Below, in pieces: positions 35,906 to 44,330 of a DNA stretch of 64,000 nt (within the stretch, counting starts at the first letter, position 1; the number at the start of each line of letters is the position of its first letter). The DNA is from Bacteroidaceae bacterium. Lineage in GTDB: Bacteria > Bacteroidota > Bacteroidia > Bacteroidales > Bacteroidaceae. The notes beneath the pieces are model-generated. The model was not told where the DNA came from and did no database searches. It saw only the letters and a list, made by a program, of their open reading frames with translations. The stretch covers positions 1 to 64,000 of the forward strand of contig JAFUFW010000009.1 of assembly GCA_017469685.1 (NCBI GenBank), in the 5' to 3' direction. The position numbers and the translations under genes are program-made.

Positions 35906-36370
35906 TTGAGCACATTAGTAAATCCTCCTGACTACCGTCACGACACGGTGTTGCCGCTGCCTCTGGAAGTGCCGGCAGATGCCATCGCCGTGGATGCTGC
36001 CTGCTCAGGCAATCCTGGACCTATGGAGTACCGCGGCATTTACTTGAAGACGGGGCAGGAAATCTTCCACTTCGGACCTGTACACGGGACTAACAATATA
36101 GGCGAATTCCTCGCAATAGTCCACGCCATGGCGCTCCTCAAGCAGAAAGGACTCTCCATGCCCGTGTACTCTGACAGCCGCACAGCCATCATCTGGGCCA
36201 ACAAGCGCAAGGCTAAGACCACACTTGCACCGACGCCCGAAAACCAGCCCCTGCTCAACCTTGTGGCTCGAGCTGAGGCATGGCTTCGTCAGAACGGGTT
36301 GCCTTTCCCACTCATCAAATGGGAAACAGAGCAATGGGGCGAAGTGCCGGCCGATTTCGGACGGAAGTGA
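35906..36370 (+). CDS. RNase H-like protein
   Basis: 154 residues. RNase H-fold residues are present: D30 in AIAVDAACSGNPGPMEYRG, E67 in NNIGEF, D90 in VYSDSRTA and a late Asp in PADFGRK (D151). The start is a TTG (35906), as no ATG precedes the conserved first strand. The family removes RNA from RNA:DNA hybrids. It begins 27 bases after argS and is probably co-transcribed. Confidence 0.85.
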   Translation: MSTLVNPPDYRHDTVLPLPLEVPADAIAVDAACSGNPGPMEYRGIYLKTGQEIFHFGPVHGTNNIGEFLAIVHAMALLKQKGLSMPVYSDSRTAIIWANKRKAKTTLAPTPENQPLLNLVARAEAWLRQNGLPFPLIKWETEQWGEVPADFGRK

Positions 36371-36426
36371 TGTAGGATATTGTCAGTAATTATGGGTTAG
36401 ATATATCGGGCTAAAGAAGAAAGTCA

Positions 36427-38259
36427 ATGAAAGAGTTCTTGAAAGTACTGCGCCGTTTCGCGCTGCCTTACAAAGGGTATATGATAGGAGCTGTCGTAGC
36501 TAACATGCTGTCGGCCGTGCTCAACGTGTTCTCATTCATGAGCGTGATGCCCATGCTGCATATGCTCTTCGGCATGGACACCTCATCCTACAGCTTTCAG
36601 CCTTGGCAGCTCGACGGCATCAAGGACATCGCAATAAACAATATGTACTATTACACCAGCGAGTTGATAGGACATTACGGCCATCAGACCACGCTGCTCC
36701 TGATAGGCATCTTCCTCTGCGTCACCACTTTCTTCAAGACTGCATCCTATTTTCTCGCATCTGCCGTCATGGTGCCCTTGCGCACCGGCGTCGTTCGCGA
36801 CATACGAGTTCTTGTCTACGACAAGGTGCTGCATTTGCCACTCGCCTTCGTAAGCGACGAGCGGCGGGGCGACATCATCGCTCGAATGAGCGGCGATGTA
36901 GCAGAAGTAGAGACGAGCATCACCTCGTCGCTCAACATGCTCATCAAAGACCCCATTCTCATCATCTTCTACTTCTGCACTCTCGTTTTCGTCTCGTGGC
37001 AGCTGACGCTGTTCACCGTCCTCGTCATCCCGGGTCTCGTCTGGATCATGGGCACCATTGGCCGCAAGCTAAAGGCCAAGAGCCTCTTTGCACAGTCGAA
37101 GTGGAGCGAGACGATGAGCCAGCTCGACGAGATGCTCGGAGGGCTTCGCATCATCAAGGCTTTCATTGCCGAGGACAAGATGCTCAACCGCTTCCGGAAC
37201 GTCAACGACGAATACCGCGACGCCAGCAACCGCGTGGCCATTCGCCAGGCTCTCGCACACCCCGTGAGCGAGTTCCTCGGCACGTGCATCATCGTGCTTG
37301 TGCTCTGGTTCGGCGGCACCTTAATCTTCAGCGAGAACTCGCCCATCGATGCTCCTACGTTCATCTTCTACATGGTAATCCTCTACAGCGTCATTAATCC
37401 GCTGAAAGATCTGTCCAAGACAAGCTACCAAATCCCTAAAGGTTTAGCTTCGATGGAGCGTATCGACAAGATTATCAACACGGAGAACCCCATTAAGGAG
37501 ACTGAGCATCCTACAGAAATAGCCTCCTTCGACAAGGGCATAGAGTTCCGTGGCGTGCATTTCTCCTACGCCAACAATCCGCTTGAGGTCATCCACGGCG
37601 TGGACCTCACCGTGCCCAAAGGCAAGACGATTGCGCTCGTGGGGCAGTCCGGTTCAGGCAAGTCGACACTCGTCGACCTTATTCCGCGCTACCACGACGT
37701 CAGCAGCGGCGAGATTCTCATCGACGGCACAGACATCAAGACGCTGCGCATCCACGACCTACGCTCGCTCATCGGCAACGTCAACCAAGAGGCTATACTT
37801 TTCAACGACTCTTTCTTCAACAACATAGCCTTCGGCGTTGAGAATGCCACGATGGAGCAAGTCATCGAGGCCGCAAAGATTGCCAATGCCCACGAGTTCA
37901 TCATGCAGAGCGAACAGGGTTACGACACTTTCGTCGGCGACCGCGGCTGTCGCCTCAGCGGCGGGCAGCGTCAGCGCATCTCCATTGCCCGTGCCATACT
38001 GAAGAATCCACCTATTCTCATCCTGGACGAAGCTACCAGTGCCCTCGACACTGAGAGCGAGCGGCTCGTGCAGGAGGCTCTGGAGCGACTCATGCGTAGC
38101 CGCACGACCATTGCCATCGCCCATAGGCTGTCAACGATTAAGAATTCCGACGAAATCTTCGTGATGCATGAGGGCCGCATCGTTGAGCACGGCACCCACG
38201 AGCAGCTCATAGAGCTTGGGGGCTACTACAAACATCTCAACGACATGCAGCAGCTGTAA
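36427..38259 (+). CDS. MsbA-like ABC exporter (fused permease and ATPase)
   Basis: 610 residues. The six-helix ABC membrane domain is at about 1-330. The nucleotide-binding domain carries Walker A VGQSGSGKST (about 403-412), signature LSGGQRQRI, Walker B LILDEATSALD and the switch His in IAIAHRLS. Single-polypeptide half-transporters of this type in Gram-negatives usually flip lipid A core or related lipids (MsbA); a drug exporter is the alternative. It follows the RNase H-like gene by 56 bases. Confidence 0.9.
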   Translation: MKEFLKVLRRFALPYKGYMIGAVVANMLSAVLNVFSFMSVMPMLHMLFGMDTSSYSFQPWQLDGIKDIAINNMYYYTSELIGHYGHQTTLLLIGIFLCVTTFFKTASYFLASAVMVPLRTGVVRDIRVLVYDKVLHLPLAFVSDERRGDIIARMSGDVAEVETSITSSLNMLIKDPILIIFYFCTLVFVSWQLTLFTVLVIPGLVWIMGTIGRKLKAKSLFAQSKWSETMSQLDEMLGGLRIIKAFIAEDKMLNRFRNVNDEYRDASNRVAIRQALAHPVSEFLGTCIIVLVLWFGGTLIFSENSPIDAPTFIFYMVILYSVINPLKDLSKTSYQIPKGLASMERIDKIINTENPIKETEHPTEIASFDKGIEFRGVHFSYANNPLEVIHGVDLTVPKGKTIALVGQSGSGKSTLVDLIPRYHDVSSGEILIDGTDIKTLRIHDLRSLIGNVNQEAILFNDSFFNNIAFGVENATMEQVIEAAKIANAHEFIMQSEQGYDTFVGDRGCRLSGGQRQRISIARAILKNPPILILDEATSALDTESERLVQEALERLMRSRTTIAIAHRLSTIKNSDEIFVMHEGRIVEHGTHEQLIELGGYYKHLNDMQQL

Positions 38260-38260
38260 T

Positions 38261-38344
38261 GCCAGGGGTGGGCAAGAGCACACATTAAACTTCTGCTGAG
38301 CGCAAGGATGGGCCAGGGTGTGAAAGAGCACACATCAAGCTTCT
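38261..38344. repeat. Imperfect tandem direct repeat at the 3' end of the TatD-family gene
   Basis: Copies at 38261-38294 and 38312-38344 share about 28 of 33 bases. The lower copy holds the stop codon of the minus-strand TatD-family gene. Confidence 0.75.
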
Positions 38345-38899
38345 CAGATTCTCCCATTGCTTCCCGAGCAATTCCTCGACCGATATATTCCGACGACGCG
38401 CCACAGCCTCGTACAAAGGTACTATAGGTTGTGGCGCGTCGTCTGTTTCAAGGAAGAAGCGGTCGGCAGGGCAAAGGCTCACGCTCTCCTCGTTGTGGCG
38501 GAAGCCGAAGCTGACCGAGATGCCGTGGGCGAGCAGCTGCTGCATCTGTTGTGGCTTGCCGCGGAAGCCATGGAACACCCACGTCTGCTTCGTGCCACCC
38601 TTAAAGCGCAGCACATCATCCACGGCTCTGACGCAATGTAGTATGAGCGGTCGTCCGTAGCGCTCGCTCAAGGCCACCTGAGCCTCAAAGGCCTCGAGCT
38701 GGCGGGCATAGGGCGTGGAGCAGAGGCGGTCAAGCCCACATTCGCCCACGAACGAGTTGGTGGCTGCCAGCTTCTCCTCAATCAGCACCAGCTGAGAGCG
38801 CCATTCGTCGGTGAGATGCCATGGATGGAGGCCAAAGGAAGGCACTGTGGCCTCGCCTTCTCGGAGCTGGTAATGGGTGTGGATATTAAGAAAATCCAT
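38285..38899 (-). CDS. TatD-family metal-dependent hydrolase
   Basis: 204 residues, the short form common in Bacteroidetes (E. coli TatD has 260). Metal ligands: HxH in NIHTHY (H7, H9), GECGLD, ILHCVR, FHGFRG and ETDDAP. The family has DNase or deaminase-like phosphoesterase activity. The last codons fall in a direct repeat that appears to have moved the stop codon. Confidence 0.85.
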   Translation of the reverse strand: MDFLNIHTHYQLREGEATVPSFGLHPWHLTDEWRSQLVLIEEKLAATNSFVGECGLDRLCSTPYARQLEAFEAQVALSERYGRPLILHCVRAVDDVLRFKGGTKQTWVFHGFRGKPQQMQQLLAHGISVSFGFRHNEESVSLCPADRFFLETDDAPQPIVPLYEAVARRRNISVEELLGKQWENLRSLMCALSHPGPSLRSAEV

Positions 38900-38950
38900 C
38901 GATGAAATGGGCGTTTTTTGAAGCAGAACGGCGATTATCGAGGGCCGGAC

Positions 38951-39178
38951 TCAAAAGTGAAAGGTCTCGGGCACGGGATCGTAGCCATGTCCGCCCCAGG
39001 GGTGGCAGCGCAGTATGCGGCGCACGGCCAGGTAAAGCCCTTTCAACGCCCCGTGTTTCTCAATGGCTTCGATGGCATACTGAGAGCACGTCGGTGTGAA
39101 GCGGCATGAGGGAGGCGTCAGCGGGCTGATGCAGCGCTGATAGAAGCGTATGGGCAGTATCAGGATACGTCGGAGCAT
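38951..39178 (-). CDS. yidD: Membrane protein insertion efficiency factor YidD
   Basis: 75 residues. The family pattern is complete: [14 protein letters not shown], then [15 protein letters not shown] and [17 protein letters not shown]. YidD is a small inner-membrane-associated protein that helps YidC insertion. Its ATG overlaps the end of rnpA by 19 bases. Confidence 0.95.
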   Translation of the reverse strand: MLRRILILPIRFYQRCISPLTPPSCRFTPTCSQYAIEAIEKHGALKGLYLAVRRILRCHPWGGHGYDPVPETFHF

Positions 39179-39636
39179 AGGTTTTCCTTAATCCGGTGTA
39201 GCAGGTTTTTCATCTTGCGCTGCACGAGCTCGGAGCTCTGCGGCTCGTCGGCAAGCCAAAGGAAAGCTATGTGCAGGCTCTGAGCCTTGTGGCACGAGAG
39301 GCCTGTAGCCTCCTGGCCTTTGAGGCTGGTGCCATCGGTGATGATGTAGCGGTTAAGTCGCCAGGCTTCTCGCAGCTGTCGCTTCGCACGGTTGCGGTCG
39401 ACGGCATGTTTGAAGTGGCGCTTCGAAACTGAAATCAGGATTTTTGCCGGAACAGTCTCCAGCCCCGCAGGGACTGTGGCGGTCTCGTCACTGACTATCC
39501 TAAAAACAACACGGAGCGGAAAGGCCGTGCACGACCGGTTTCCGCCCGCGAAAAGAGCCTCGATAGCCTTGCGGCTGCATAGGCGCTCGCTCTTGGTGAA
39601 ATTATTTTTTCTTGTTGACCTCGCTGATGTAGGCAT
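39160..39636 (-). CDS. rnpA: Ribonuclease P protein component
   Basis: 158 residues. The basic RNP motif is [19 protein letters not shown] (about residues 89-107), the hallmark of RnpA, followed by QLREAWR. It assists the RNase P RNA in trimming tRNA 5' ends. It overlaps hemD by 35 bases and yidD by 19 bases. The N-terminus is the first ATG in frame, inside hemD. Confidence 0.93.
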   Translation of the reverse strand: MPTSARSTRKNNFTKSERLCSRKAIEALFAGGNRSCTAFPLRVVFRIVSDETATVPAGLETVPAKILISVSKRHFKHAVDRNRAKRQLREAWRLNRYIITDGTSLKGQEATGLSCHKAQSLHIAFLWLADEPQSSELVQRKMKNLLHRIKENLCSDVS

Positions 39637-40351
39637 TAAGTGCTGCTGTGATGCTCGGGTACTGTGGCGTGGGGGCTTCGAGGTCGAGGCGAAGGCCTGC
39701 GTCCTTTACGGCCTTAGCCGTTGCCGGCCCAAAGGTTGCTATTGCTATCTTTCCCTGTTTGAAGTCGGGGAAGTTGGTCAGTAGGCTCTGCACTCCGCTG
39801 GGGCTGAAAAATACGAGCAGGTCGTAGTCGAAGGGCTCGTTCTTGTCGATGTCGTTGGCTACAGTCCGGTACATTACGCCTTCGGCATGTTGCAGTTTCT
39901 TCGACTCGAGCATATCGTGCAGCTCGTTGTTGTGGACATCGCTCTGCGGGACGAAGTATCGCTCGTTCTTATGCTTGATGATGGTAGGCAAAAGGTCGGC
40001 AATCTTCCCTGTTGTGCCGAAGAACACTTTGCGCTTACGGTACTGTACATACTTCTGTATGTAGAGTGCCACCTGCTCGGTGATGCAGAAGTACTTCATC
40101 GTCTCGGGGACGTTGAAGCGGAGCTCCTTAGCCAGAGAGAAGAAATGGTCGATGGCGTGGCGTGATGTGAAGATTACGGCGGTGAAGTCGGAGAGCGATA
40201 TACGCTGCTCGCGGAACTCTTTGGCCGTGACGCTCTCAACCTTAATGAATGGGTGAAAGACGATTTCCACGTCGTGGCGTGAAACTATGTCGTAGTATGG
40301 CGACTTGTCTGAAGAGGGCTTTGGCTGTGACACCAGTATCTTCTTTATCAT
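39602..40351 (-). CDS. hemD: Uroporphyrinogen-III synthase
   Basis: 249 residues. It begins KKILVSQPKP as in other Bacteroidetes HemD, with two alternating alpha/beta lobes and motifs AVIFTSRHAIDHFF and LLVFFSPSGVQSLL, then IATFGPATAKAV. It cyclises hydroxymethylbilane in tetrapyrrole synthesis. Family sequences are weakly conserved, but its neighbours DUF4271 and rnpA support the call. Confidence 0.9.
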   Translation of the reverse strand: MIKKILVSQPKPSSDKSPYYDIVSRHDVEIVFHPFIKVESVTAKEFREQRISLSDFTAVIFTSRHAIDHFFSLAKELRFNVPETMKYFCITEQVALYIQKYVQYRKRKVFFGTTGKIADLLPTIIKHKNERYFVPQSDVHNNELHDMLESKKLQHAEGVMYRTVANDIDKNEPFDYDLLVFFSPSGVQSLLTNFPDFKQGKIAIATFGPATAKAVKDAGLRLDLEAPTPQYPSITAALNAYISEVNKKK

Positions 40352-40420
40352 CGTTTTTCTTGTCTTTTGTCCTGGCTGAGCGGTATGTGTTCGTGACTGA
40401 AGTTACGGGCTCTGAGGAAG

Positions 40421-41464
40421 TCAGAAAATGGTTATAAACAATCGGGTTAGCTCTGTGAGTGCGCCCCCCGTGAAAAGCAGGGGCAGCAATTCGAGCGCAC
40501 AAAAGTACAAAATTAAATGCAAACAGCCTTTTAATTTGCCGAAAAACACACTAAAGCACTTGAAAAAGAGCAAAATTTTGACAAAAAGTAACACTGCGGC
40601 AAGGATTATTGACACTTTTTCAAGGCCTAAATCGAAGTAAACGGAGAGCAGTGCGAGGGGGAAAAGCACGAGGCTCTCGAAGATAAAAAGGAGTGAGAAC
40701 GACTCGTACCAGCGGCGGCGCTCTGACTCAGTGAAGAATGTGGCGTGGACAAAGTGGTAGAGACGCTGTTTGGCAATAAGCATGAGCATGAAAACGGCAG
40801 CGTAGATGCCCACCAGAGCCAGAGGGGGCAGGTTGATGAGGCTTGCCGAGAGGCGCTCGACGGCAAAGGAGTAGAAGAGCAGCGAGGCTATGAGGCTGAG
40901 CTGAAGGCCCAGAAGCAGGTGTACCCACTCATAGGTTTCGGCTTCGGCTGCCGAGGCTGACGCTGTGGCGGGCTTAGGCCTGAAGAAGTTGTAGAGTCGC
41001 TCTCTGAGGTTGCGCCGCGAGCCTGCCAGATAGAGCAGTGTGAGGATGAAGCAGCTCAGGAGCGCTATGCTGACGCCGTCGTTGCGGAAGAGTGCCGGAG
41101 GCAGCGCCTGCGCAGTCATTCCTACCCCATGCCCAGGGGCGACACGGCTGCTACTGAAGAGGAGGCTGTCGCGGGCCAGAAGACTGTCGAGGCTCTGGTC
41201 GCCGCGGTAGAGGAGCGGCAGACTGACAGCGGGCAGGGCGGCTGTGTCGGCTGGCTCTGCGATGCTGTCGGGCAGGGCAATGAGGCTGTCGGGCTGTTCG
41301 GCCTCGCGCTGGGTCACGACGGTCGTTGCCACGGTGGCCGAGTCGGCTGCGGGCTCTGCGCCGATGGCGACCTCCCGGGCCTCTGGTCCGTGGCTTACGT
41401 GTGGCTGCATAACGGTGTCTGCTGCCACATGGGCATTGTTGACGACTATCGTGTCCTGAATCAT
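40421..41464 (-). CDS. DUF4271 domain-containing membrane protein
   Basis: 347 residues. The N-terminal 120 residues are low-complexity, rich in Ala, Asp and Val. They are followed by about seven membrane helices with the family segments WVHLLLGLQLSLIASLLFYSF and FHATFF-type loops. Function unknown. Its position upstream of hemD is conserved in the phylum. It begins 10 bases after the LOG gene. Confidence 0.82.
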   Translation of the reverse strand: MIQDTIVVNNAHVAADTVMQPHVSHGPEAREVAIGAEPAADSATVATTVVTQREAEQPDSLIALPDSIAEPADTAALPAVSLPLLYRGDQSLDSLLARDSLLFSSSRVAPGHGVGMTAQALPPALFRNDGVSIALLSCFILTLLYLAGSRRNLRERLYNFFRPKPATASASAAEAETYEWVHLLLGLQLSLIASLLFYSFAVERLSASLINLPPLALVGIYAAVFMLMLIAKQRLYHFVHATFFTESERRRWYESFSLLFIFESLVLFPLALLSVYFDLGLEKVSIILAAVLLFVKILLFFKCFSVFFGKLKGCLHLILYFCALELLPLLFTGGALTELTRLFITIF

Positions 41465-41474
41465 CTGTGCGATT

Positions 41475-42050
41475 TCAAATGGCTGCGAATTTGCGCACGC
41501 TGGCGTCCCAGAGCGGAGTCGTCAGCACGAGTTCGATGGCTTGCTCGGGTGTCTGCGCCACGCGCCAGATGTCGGCATGGCGCGGCCCCATGAAGTGCTC
41601 GTCGATGCCCCGCTGCAGTTGCTCGAGCAATGGGGCATAGTAGTCGCGCGTGTTAAGGATAACGATGGGTTTCAGGTAGAGCCCGAGTTGCTTCCAGGTG
41701 ATCACTTCCATGAGTTCCTCCAGTGTGCCGCAGCCTCCTGGCAGCGCAATGCAGCCGTCGGAGAGTCGGGCAATGGTCTGTTTGCGCTCATGCATATCGC
41801 GTGTCTCTATGAGGTGTGTGAGGCCGCGGTGGTGCCAGTCCTGCTCAATCATGAAGGATGGTATGACGCCCGTCACTTCGCCGCCTGCGGCGAGGCAGGC
41901 GTCGGCCGAGGCCGCCATGAGCCCCATGTTCCCGGCGCCGTTGACGAGTCCTATACCCCGACTACCCAGCCCGTGGCCTACGGCTGTTGCAGCGGCAAAG
42001 AAATCCTCGTGTATTTTGGTGCTTGAGGCGCAGTAAACAGCTATGTTCAT
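41475..42050 (-). CDS. LOG family protein (nucleotide 5'-monophosphate phosphoribohydrolase)
   Basis: 191 residues. The lysine-decarboxylase-like/LOG signature is PGGCGTLEELMEV (104-116), preceded by GLVNGAGNMGLM. Family members cleave the N-glycosidic bond of nucleoside monophosphates, as in cytokinin activation; in bacteria the role is usually nucleotide salvage. It lies 10 bases upstream of the DUF4271 gene, so they are likely co-transcribed. Confidence 0.9.
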   Translation of the reverse strand: MNIAVYCASSTKIHEDFFAAATAVGHGLGSRGIGLVNGAGNMGLMAASADACLAAGGEVTGVIPSFMIEQDWHHRGLTHLIETRDMHERKQTIARLSDGCIALPGGCGTLEELMEVITWKQLGLYLKPIVILNTRDYYAPLLEQLQRGIDEHFMGPRHADIWRVAQTPEQAIELVLTTPLWDASVRKFAAI

Positions 42051-42065
42051 AAACGTATGTTTTAT

Positions 42066-42125
42066 CGCCCCCTCACCCTGTCGGAGAAAAGCCTTGGGCT
42101 TATTTTTCGATGGGGTGTGGGGGCG
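42066..42125. repeat. Long imperfect palindrome between metK and the LOG gene
   Basis: CGCCCCCTCACCC (42066-42078) pairs with GGGTGTGGGGGCG (42113-42125, one mismatch), with an inner AAGCC/GGCTT hairpin. No T-tract follows on the minus strand, so it resembles a REP-like element more than a terminator. Confidence 0.5.
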
Positions 42126-42138
42126 TTATTGTTGAGGC

Positions 42139-43419
42139 TTAGAAGAATGCTTCGCGGATGCGGTCGACGTAGTCGAGCTTCTCCCACGTGAATAGTTCCA
42201 CTTCGAGGCTTAAGTCCTTGCCATAATGGTTGTGGAAGGTCTTGACGACGCGCTTAGGTTGCCGGCCCATGTGGCCGTAGGCGGCGGTCTCCTCGTAGAT
42301 GGGTGCCCTGAGCTTTAGCCGGTCCTCGATGGCTCGCGGGCGGAGGTCAAAGATTCGCCCTATCTGGCGGGCTATCTCGCCGTCGCTCAGGCTGACGTGG
42401 CTCTTGCCGTAGGTGTCGACGAAGATGCTCACGGGCTCGGCCACGCCGATGGCATAGGAGAGCTGAACCAGCATCTCGTCGGCCACGCCGGCGGCTACCA
42501 TGTTCTTGGCTATGTGGCGGGCAGCGTAGGCAGCCGAACGGTCGACCTTCGAGGGGTCCTTGCCAGAGAAGGCTCCGCCGCCGTGTGCGCCCTTGCCGCC
42601 GTAGGTGTCGACGATGATCTTACGACCTGTAAGGCCAGTGTCGCCGTGCGGTCCGCCGATGACGAACTTGCCTGTGGGGTTGACGTGGTAGATGACATGC
42701 TCGTCGAAGAGGGCGCGGACGCCGGCATTATGTATGCCTGCCACGACACGCGGCATGAGGATTTGCTTCACGTCGCGGCGTATCTGGTCGAGCATGCGCT
42801 GGTCTGCAAGCTCTTGGCTGCCGTCGATGGGCTGGATGAAATCGTCGTGCTGGGTTGAGACTACGATGGTGTCGACGCGTAGCGGGCGCCCGTCGTCGCC
42901 ATATTCGATGGTCACCTGGCTCTTGGCGTCAGGGCGCAGGTAGGTCATCTCTGTGCCTTCGCGGCGTATGTCGGCCAACGTGGTGAGAATTCGGTGAGCG
43001 AGGTCAAGAGCCAGAGGCATGAAGTTCTCTGTCTCGTTGGTGGCGTAGCCGAACATCATGCCCTGGTCGCCGGCGCCCTGGCTCATAGGGTCGGTGCGCT
43101 CTACGCCGCGATTGATGTCGGGGCTCTGCTCGTGGATGGCGGAGAAGACTCCGCAAGAGTTGGCCTCGAACATATACTCTCCCTTCGTGTAGCCTATACG
43201 CCGAATGGTTGCGCGTGCTATCTCGGGCAGGTCAACGTAGGCTTCGCTTTTCACCTCGCCGGCAAGCACGACCTGACCTGTCGTGACGAGCGTCTCGCAG
43301 GCCACTTTCGACTGTGGGTCGTAGGCCAGCAGATTGTCGAGCACGGCATCGCTGATTTGGTCGGCAACCTTGTCGGGGTGGCCTTCTGAAACGGATTCGG
43401 ATGTAAATAAATAACCCAT
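42139..43419 (-). CDS. metK: S-adenosylmethionine synthase
   Basis: 426 residues. MetK motifs: [13 protein letters not shown] at the N-terminus, [16 protein letters not shown] and [19 protein letters not shown]. It makes SAM from methionine and ATP in the cytosol. The length is slightly longer than E. coli (384), as usual in this phylum. Its leader holds a candidate SAM-II riboswitch, consistent with feedback control by the product. Confidence 0.97.
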   Translation of the reverse strand: MGYLFTSESVSEGHPDKVADQISDAVLDNLLAYDPQSKVACETLVTTGQVVLAGEVKSEAYVDLPEIARATIRRIGYTKGEYMFEANSCGVFSAIHEQSPDINRGVERTDPMSQGAGDQGMMFGYATNETENFMPLALDLAHRILTTLADIRREGTEMTYLRPDAKSQVTIEYGDDGRPLRVDTIVVSTQHDDFIQPIDGSQELADQRMLDQIRRDVKQILMPRVVAGIHNAGVRALFDEHVIYHVNPTGKFVIGGPHGDTGLTGRKIIVDTYGGKGAHGGGAFSGKDPSKVDRSAAYAARHIAKNMVAAGVADEMLVQLSYAIGVAEPVSIFVDTYGKSHVSLSDGEIARQIGRIFDLRPRAIEDRLKLRAPIYEETAAYGHMGRQPKRVVKTFHNHYGKDLSLEVELFTWEKLDYVDRIREAFF

Positions 43420-43464
43420 TGCAATTAATGATTAAGAGATTAATAAGAACTAATTGAATGGGAT

Positions 43465-43550
43465 GTCATTGGGTACAATGCATCAACCTTATGGTTGTTA
43501 TTTTAGCATTTTTTTCTGTGGTTGCAAGCAGCCCAAATCTATCCACATTA
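43465..43550 (-). promoter_or_regulatory. Candidate SAM-II riboswitch before metK
   Basis: On the minus strand: TGTGG (P1 5' arm, 43543-43547), then GATTTGGG, a CTTGCAA block, CCACA (P1 3' arm), an A-rich stretch and GCTAAAA. The order and sequence match the SAM-II core (GAUUU...UUGCAA...GCUAAA). A CAACC-ATAA-GGTTG hairpin (43484-43497) and a CCCAA block (43469-43473) that could pair with the loop TTGGG follow. Confidence 0.7.
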
Positions 43551-43561
43551 TAAACTGGGCG

Positions 43562-43569
43562 CAAAGGTA
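43562..43569 (-). promoter_or_regulatory. -7 promoter box of metK
   Basis: TACCTTTG on the minus strand, 15 bases before the P1 stem of the candidate riboswitch, giving a leader of about 135 nt. Confidence 0.7.
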
Positions 43570-43628
43570 CGAATAAAAGTGGAAATGCGCCGCTCTTTTC
43601 AGGAAAAAAGTGAGGCGGCAGCCGTTTT

Positions 43629-44330
43629 TTAGAAGAAAAAGATGCCCACGAAGGCGCAGACAGCACCCACGAGCGTGCCGGCCAAGACCTGCCACAAGTC
43701 GTGCTGACGGAGCAACATACGGCTGGAGCCTACAAGGCCTGCGAGCAAGATGCTGATGCTGAGCCACAGGAGAGGATTGAAATAAAAGATGAAGCTGTAG
43801 GCTATCAGAGCCCCCACTACGCCACCGGCACCTGCGGCGTGCATAGAGATCTTCCACTTCGTGTTGATGAGCAGGCAAGAACCCTGGATGAGCATCGAAG
43901 CGACGAGGATGCCCGACATATAGTGCGGCAGATGGAAACGATCGAGCACGTGGAGCGTGAAGACGTAGAAGAGCAAGTAGATGAGATAGGGCATGAAGCG
44001 GTTCTGACGCATGCGCAGCAGATGGCGCTCCCAGCCGCGGGCCTGGCGCCAGTAGCGCACGGTGAGCCGCGGAAGGAGTATGGTGCCCAGCATGACCAGT
44101 AGCAGAATCAGGCCTTTCAGGCTCCATGGCAGCAGACTCAGGTAGGTGAACACGAACAAGACCACGAAGCCCAGCAATGGAAAGAACTCCGGGCGGAACA
44201 CGCTCGAGAGCCAGCGCGCTGCCAGAAGCAGTTGTCGTGTGCCGGAGCGTTTGCCGAAGCTGTCCGAGAGTTTCTTCGCGCGAGTGGTTATGGAGGTGCT
44301 GTCTGTCATTTGTTTCTCATCATTTGTCAT
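43629..44330 (-). CDS. PAP2-like membrane protein
   Basis: 233 residues with about six membrane helices. The third PAP2 motif is intact (SSRMLLRQHDLWQVLAG, the SRxxxxxHxxxQVxxG pattern). The PSGH box is replaced by KISMHAAGAGG and no KxxxxxxRP box is seen, so phosphatase activity is doubtful; a lipid-related or non-catalytic role is possible. The first ATG overlaps the end of rpoN by 11 bases; an ATG 7 codons later is an alternative. Confidence 0.7.
   Translation of the reverse strand: MTNDEKQMTDSTSITTRAKKLSDSFGKRSGTRQLLLAARWLSSVFRPEFFPLLGFVVLFVFTYLSLLPWSLKGLILLLVMLGTILLPRLTVRYWRQARGWERHLLRMRQNRFMPYLIYLLFYVFTLHVLDRFHLPHYMSGILVASMLIQGSCLLINTKWKISMHAAGAGGVVGALIAYSFIFYFNPLLWLSISILLAGLVGSSRMLLRQHDLWQVLAGTLVGAVCAFVGIFFF

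Noticed and set aside
41129..41593. Plus-strand ORF opposite the DUF4271 N-terminus
   Set aside because: Antisense to the low-complexity start of the DUF4271 gene, with no support.
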